Source: PUMD01 sp964599275
GTDB lineage: Bacteria; Bacillota; Sulfobacillia; SLMV01
Length of the DNA stretch: 7,575 nucleotides
Assembly (NCBI GenBank): GCA_964599275.1
Contig: CAZRFK010000083.1
Span: forward strand, 1 to 7,575
Direction: 5' to 3'
The position numbers were made by a program, and so were the translations under genes. Within the stretch, counting starts at the first letter, position 1, and each line of letters starts with the position of its first letter. The notes beneath the pieces were generated by a model. The model was not told the DNA's origin. It did not search any database and saw nothing but the letters and a program-made list of their open reading frames with translations. Below are positions 6,141 through 7,575 of the stretch, piece by piece.

Positions 6141-6281
6141 GTCATTTGCACATATCAACATGCTTTGAGTTTTTCCGATCTATTTTCCGAAAAGGACATT
6201 GAAACCAGACTATTGGATGATGATTCAGTGTGCTTGCTGTTTCTTGAACTGGGTTTCATCATCTTAAAGGTAAGAAGCTAA
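6141..6281 (+). pseudogene. coding-looking plus-strand fragment, unassigned
   Basis: A plus-strand frame is open from 6141 to a TAA at 6279-6281. From 6168 it reads SFSDLFSEKDIETRLL, then DDDSVCLLFLELGF and a short end, which looks like real protein: an acidic helix, then a hydrophobic strand. It lacks a start codon. An ATG in the next frame (6139-6141, MSFAHINML) would join it with one extra base near 6165, so a frameshifted remnant is possible. Further upstream in the same frame an unlinked 48-codon stretch (5940-6083) is also open. I do not recognise the family; chance cannot be excluded. Confidence 0.25.
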
Positions 6282-6352
6282 TGGCTGGGTGACAGCAGAT
6301 ATACCACCAATGCTCCTTGTACATCTATCCTGTTAGCTGCATGAGGGGTAAC

Positions 6353-6378
6353 ACGGGAGAGCCGCCTGGAGCTCCCGT
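6353..6378. other. intergenic stem-loop
   Basis: ACGGGAG (6353-6359) and CTCCCGT (6372-6378) are perfect complements around a 12-base loop. Another pair, AGCTAA (6276-6281) with TTAGCT (6332-6337), could close a larger helix just before it. Together they suggest a structured stretch from about 6275 to 6380. No T-run follows on the minus strand, and only three Ts follow on the plus strand. It lies next to the IS200/IS605-like end. Confidence 0.35.
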
Positions 6379-6395
6379 TTAAGCATTTCAATAAA

Positions 6396-6450
6396 GTTGA
6401 CATCCTCCCCGCCCGTTCGCTTCGCTCAAACTGTCCCAATAGGGGCGGCA
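6396..6450 (-). mobile_element. IS200/IS605-like terminal hairpin, remnant
   Basis: On the plus strand GTTGACATCCTCCCCGCCC (6396-6414) is, as I remember it, the sequence often found at the end of IS200/IS605-family elements beside tnpB, where it forms a GC hairpin. Here CCGCCC (6409-6414) can pair with GGGCGG (6443-6448) across a 28-base loop, longer than the usual tight hairpin. In the known elements GGGCGGGGAGGATGTCAA reads in the tnpB direction, so the element would have been oriented like the genes here. No tnpA or tnpB sequence is present in the window. It is best seen as a leftover end or a very short derivative. Confidence 0.4.
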
Positions 6451-6531
6451 TCAAAACTTCATTTCGCTGAACCTGCAGCCGGGGCTGGGGAACTTTTGCA
6501 AGTGCAGATGAAATTTCATTGAAACAATTGC

Positions 6532-6564
6532 AGTGAGCAGCTCTTTGCGCAGGGGCTGCTCACT
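6532..6564 (-). terminator. stem-loop terminator after the DUF2891-like gene
   Basis: AGTGAGCAGC (6532-6541) and GCTGCTCACT (6555-6564) form a perfect 10-base-pair stem with a 13-base loop, 20 bases past the stop at 6585. On the minus strand it is followed by GCAATTGTTTC, a poor T-run. A perfect 12-base palindrome ATGAAATTTCAT (6508-6519) comes next. Confidence 0.6.
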
Positions 6565-6584
6565 CTCTCTTTGAAGTCCCTTTC

Positions 6585-7574
6585 TCAGGATCCGGCACAA
6601 CAGGTTTCCGATATAGCCCTGATACCAAACTGAGGTACCCAGTGAGAATGTGCATAGTAATCGATCATCCAAAGGTGGTGTCTGCGGACGTGATACTGAA
6701 CCAGATGAGCGAAGTTCTCTCTGCATCTGGCATTCCCTGTTGCCTGATATATATGCCACAGGCAATAGGCTCTGCTGAAATTCAGGCCGGCTGCATGAAC
6801 CGTTTTCGGATTTTTTACTGGCTCTACCCACATATCCCCGGGAAATCTCGCACTCACCCACTCGCGGATCTGCTGGGGTTCATTTGATATCTGAGATACA
6901 GCCGCCAATCGCAGCAGGGCTGGTGGAAAGAACTCCTTCCGATCCGGACGTGCATCCTCGCTTACCGACCGCAGTTTATCCAGAGTTTCATCCTGCAGTA
7001 CCGGCAGCATCTGCTGTACATATTCCCGCAATCCATCTTTTTCTGTATGTTCAGCCCACAGATGCAGGTGGATCAAATTCCAGGACAGGTTTTCGTATGC
7101 ATCGGTAAAAACCTTGCTTTGTTTCTCCTCCAACGTTAGCGCATCGATTGATTGGCGAATCAGCGAAACTGCCTCCCGGGCCAGGGGGCGCAGATCCCGC
7201 TTCCCCGTTACCCGTTCTCTCTCCCGGACCAGCGCGAGCATCTGACTCAATCCGTACAGGTCGGTCCTTTTTTCGGACCTCATATAATTGAGTTCCTTTT
7301 TTACCAGCTCATCAAATCTTTGGGGGATGATTTTATGTTCAACAACGTCCATGTATCTTGAATCATCTGTTTCACGATAGAGTATGTGAAGACAGTAGGC
7401 AGCCTGTATGGCCGAATGCCAGTCCCAGGAACCATCGAACATGGGGCTTTCCGCATCCACCTCATCATGCTGCTGGTAGCTGAAAATTACCGGCCAGGCC
7501 AGTTCTTTCAACAGGTCATTTCTTCTGCTGACAAAACTACCCCAGCGTTTACTTGTTTCCTTCTCCTGCTCCAT
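6585..7574 (-). CDS. DUF2891-like all-alpha protein, 5' end at the window edge
   Basis: The 329 residues are mostly amphipathic helix. Residues 44-62 (SPMFDGSWDWHSAIQAAYC) resemble the G-x-x-DWHS signature of DUF2891. GLNFSRAYCLWHIY (263-276) and HSHWVPQFGIRAI (309-321) resemble the family's later G-L-N-x-S-R-A and HW-x-x-x-F motifs. The middle of the protein diverges, so this is a distant or separate branch. The family is expected to fold as an alpha/alpha barrel like those of some glycan-acting and isoprenoid enzymes; its activity is unknown to me. There is no signal peptide in what is visible. The first ATG is one base from the window end, so the ribosome binding site is not visible and the protein may begin further right. 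The C-terminus looks complete. Confidence 0.75.
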   Translation of the reverse strand: MEQEKETSKRWGSFVSRRNDLLKELAWPVIFSYQQHDEVDAESPMFDGSWDWHSAIQAAYCLHILYRETDDSRYMDVVEHKIIPQRFDELVKKELNYMRSEKRTDLYGLSQMLALVRERERVTGKRDLRPLAREAVSLIRQSIDALTLEEKQSKVFTDAYENLSWNLIHLHLWAEHTEKDGLREYVQQMLPVLQDETLDKLRSVSEDARPDRKEFFPPALLRLAAVSQISNEPQQIREWVSARFPGDMWVEPVKNPKTVHAAGLNFSRAYCLWHIYQATGNARCRENFAHLVQYHVRRHHLWMIDYYAHSHWVPQFGIRAISETCCAGS

Positions 7575-7575
7575 T

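Noticed and set aside
1..7575. One operon or defence system made of all the same-strand genes
   Set aside because: Gaps of about 250-740 bases, individual ribosome sites, separate hairpins and unrelated families argue against a single unit. The patatin gene alone, without a cyclase or other defence partners, is not evidence of a CBASS system.

Overview
The window is bacterial DNA of roughly balanced base composition. It carries six clear protein genes, and every one is read from the minus strand. Shine-Dalgarno sites close to AGGAGG precede several of the starts. Two genes (patatin, peroxiredoxin) use GTG as the start codon. The sequence does not identify the organism. The protein families present (patatin, M19 dipeptidase, archaeal-type Prx6 peroxiredoxin, long TspO-like protein, DUF2891-like protein) suggest a free-living mesophilic bacterium, but this is inference only.

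Layout in the direction of transcription, from right to left: a DUF2891-like protein (6585-7574, may continue past the right edge), closed by a strong stem-loop (6532-6564). Next is a gene-poor stretch of about 740 bases (5845-6584), holding an IS200/IS605-like end (6396-6450), another stem-loop and a coding-looking plus-strand scrap (6141-6281). Then follow a TspO/MBR-like membrane protein (5050-5844) whose promoter is overlaid by a long AT-rich dyad, a peroxiredoxin (4025-4699) followed by a very GC-rich stem-loop, and a 43-codon remnant of an IS3-type transposase OrfA (3770-3901) that ends one base before the GTG of a patatin-like lipase (3004-3768). The run continues with an M19 dipeptidase homologue that lacks part of the family's metal site (1498-2496), a membrane-anchored coiled-coil PDZ protein (423-1115), and the promoter and ribosome binding site of a further gene that starts at the left edge.

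The genes are on one strand but separated by gaps of about 250 to 740 bases, so they look like singly transcribed genes and not one operon. No shared pathway is evident. Peroxide detoxification, membrane lipid hydrolysis and a TspO-like protein would all fit a loose stress or envelope theme, but the sequence does not show this.

I found no convincing new multi-gene system, CRISPR array, tRNA or rRNA. The points most worth following up are the OrfA remnant positioned as a translated leader for the patatin gene, the operator-like dyad at the TspO-like promoter, and the altered metal site of the dipeptidase homologue.
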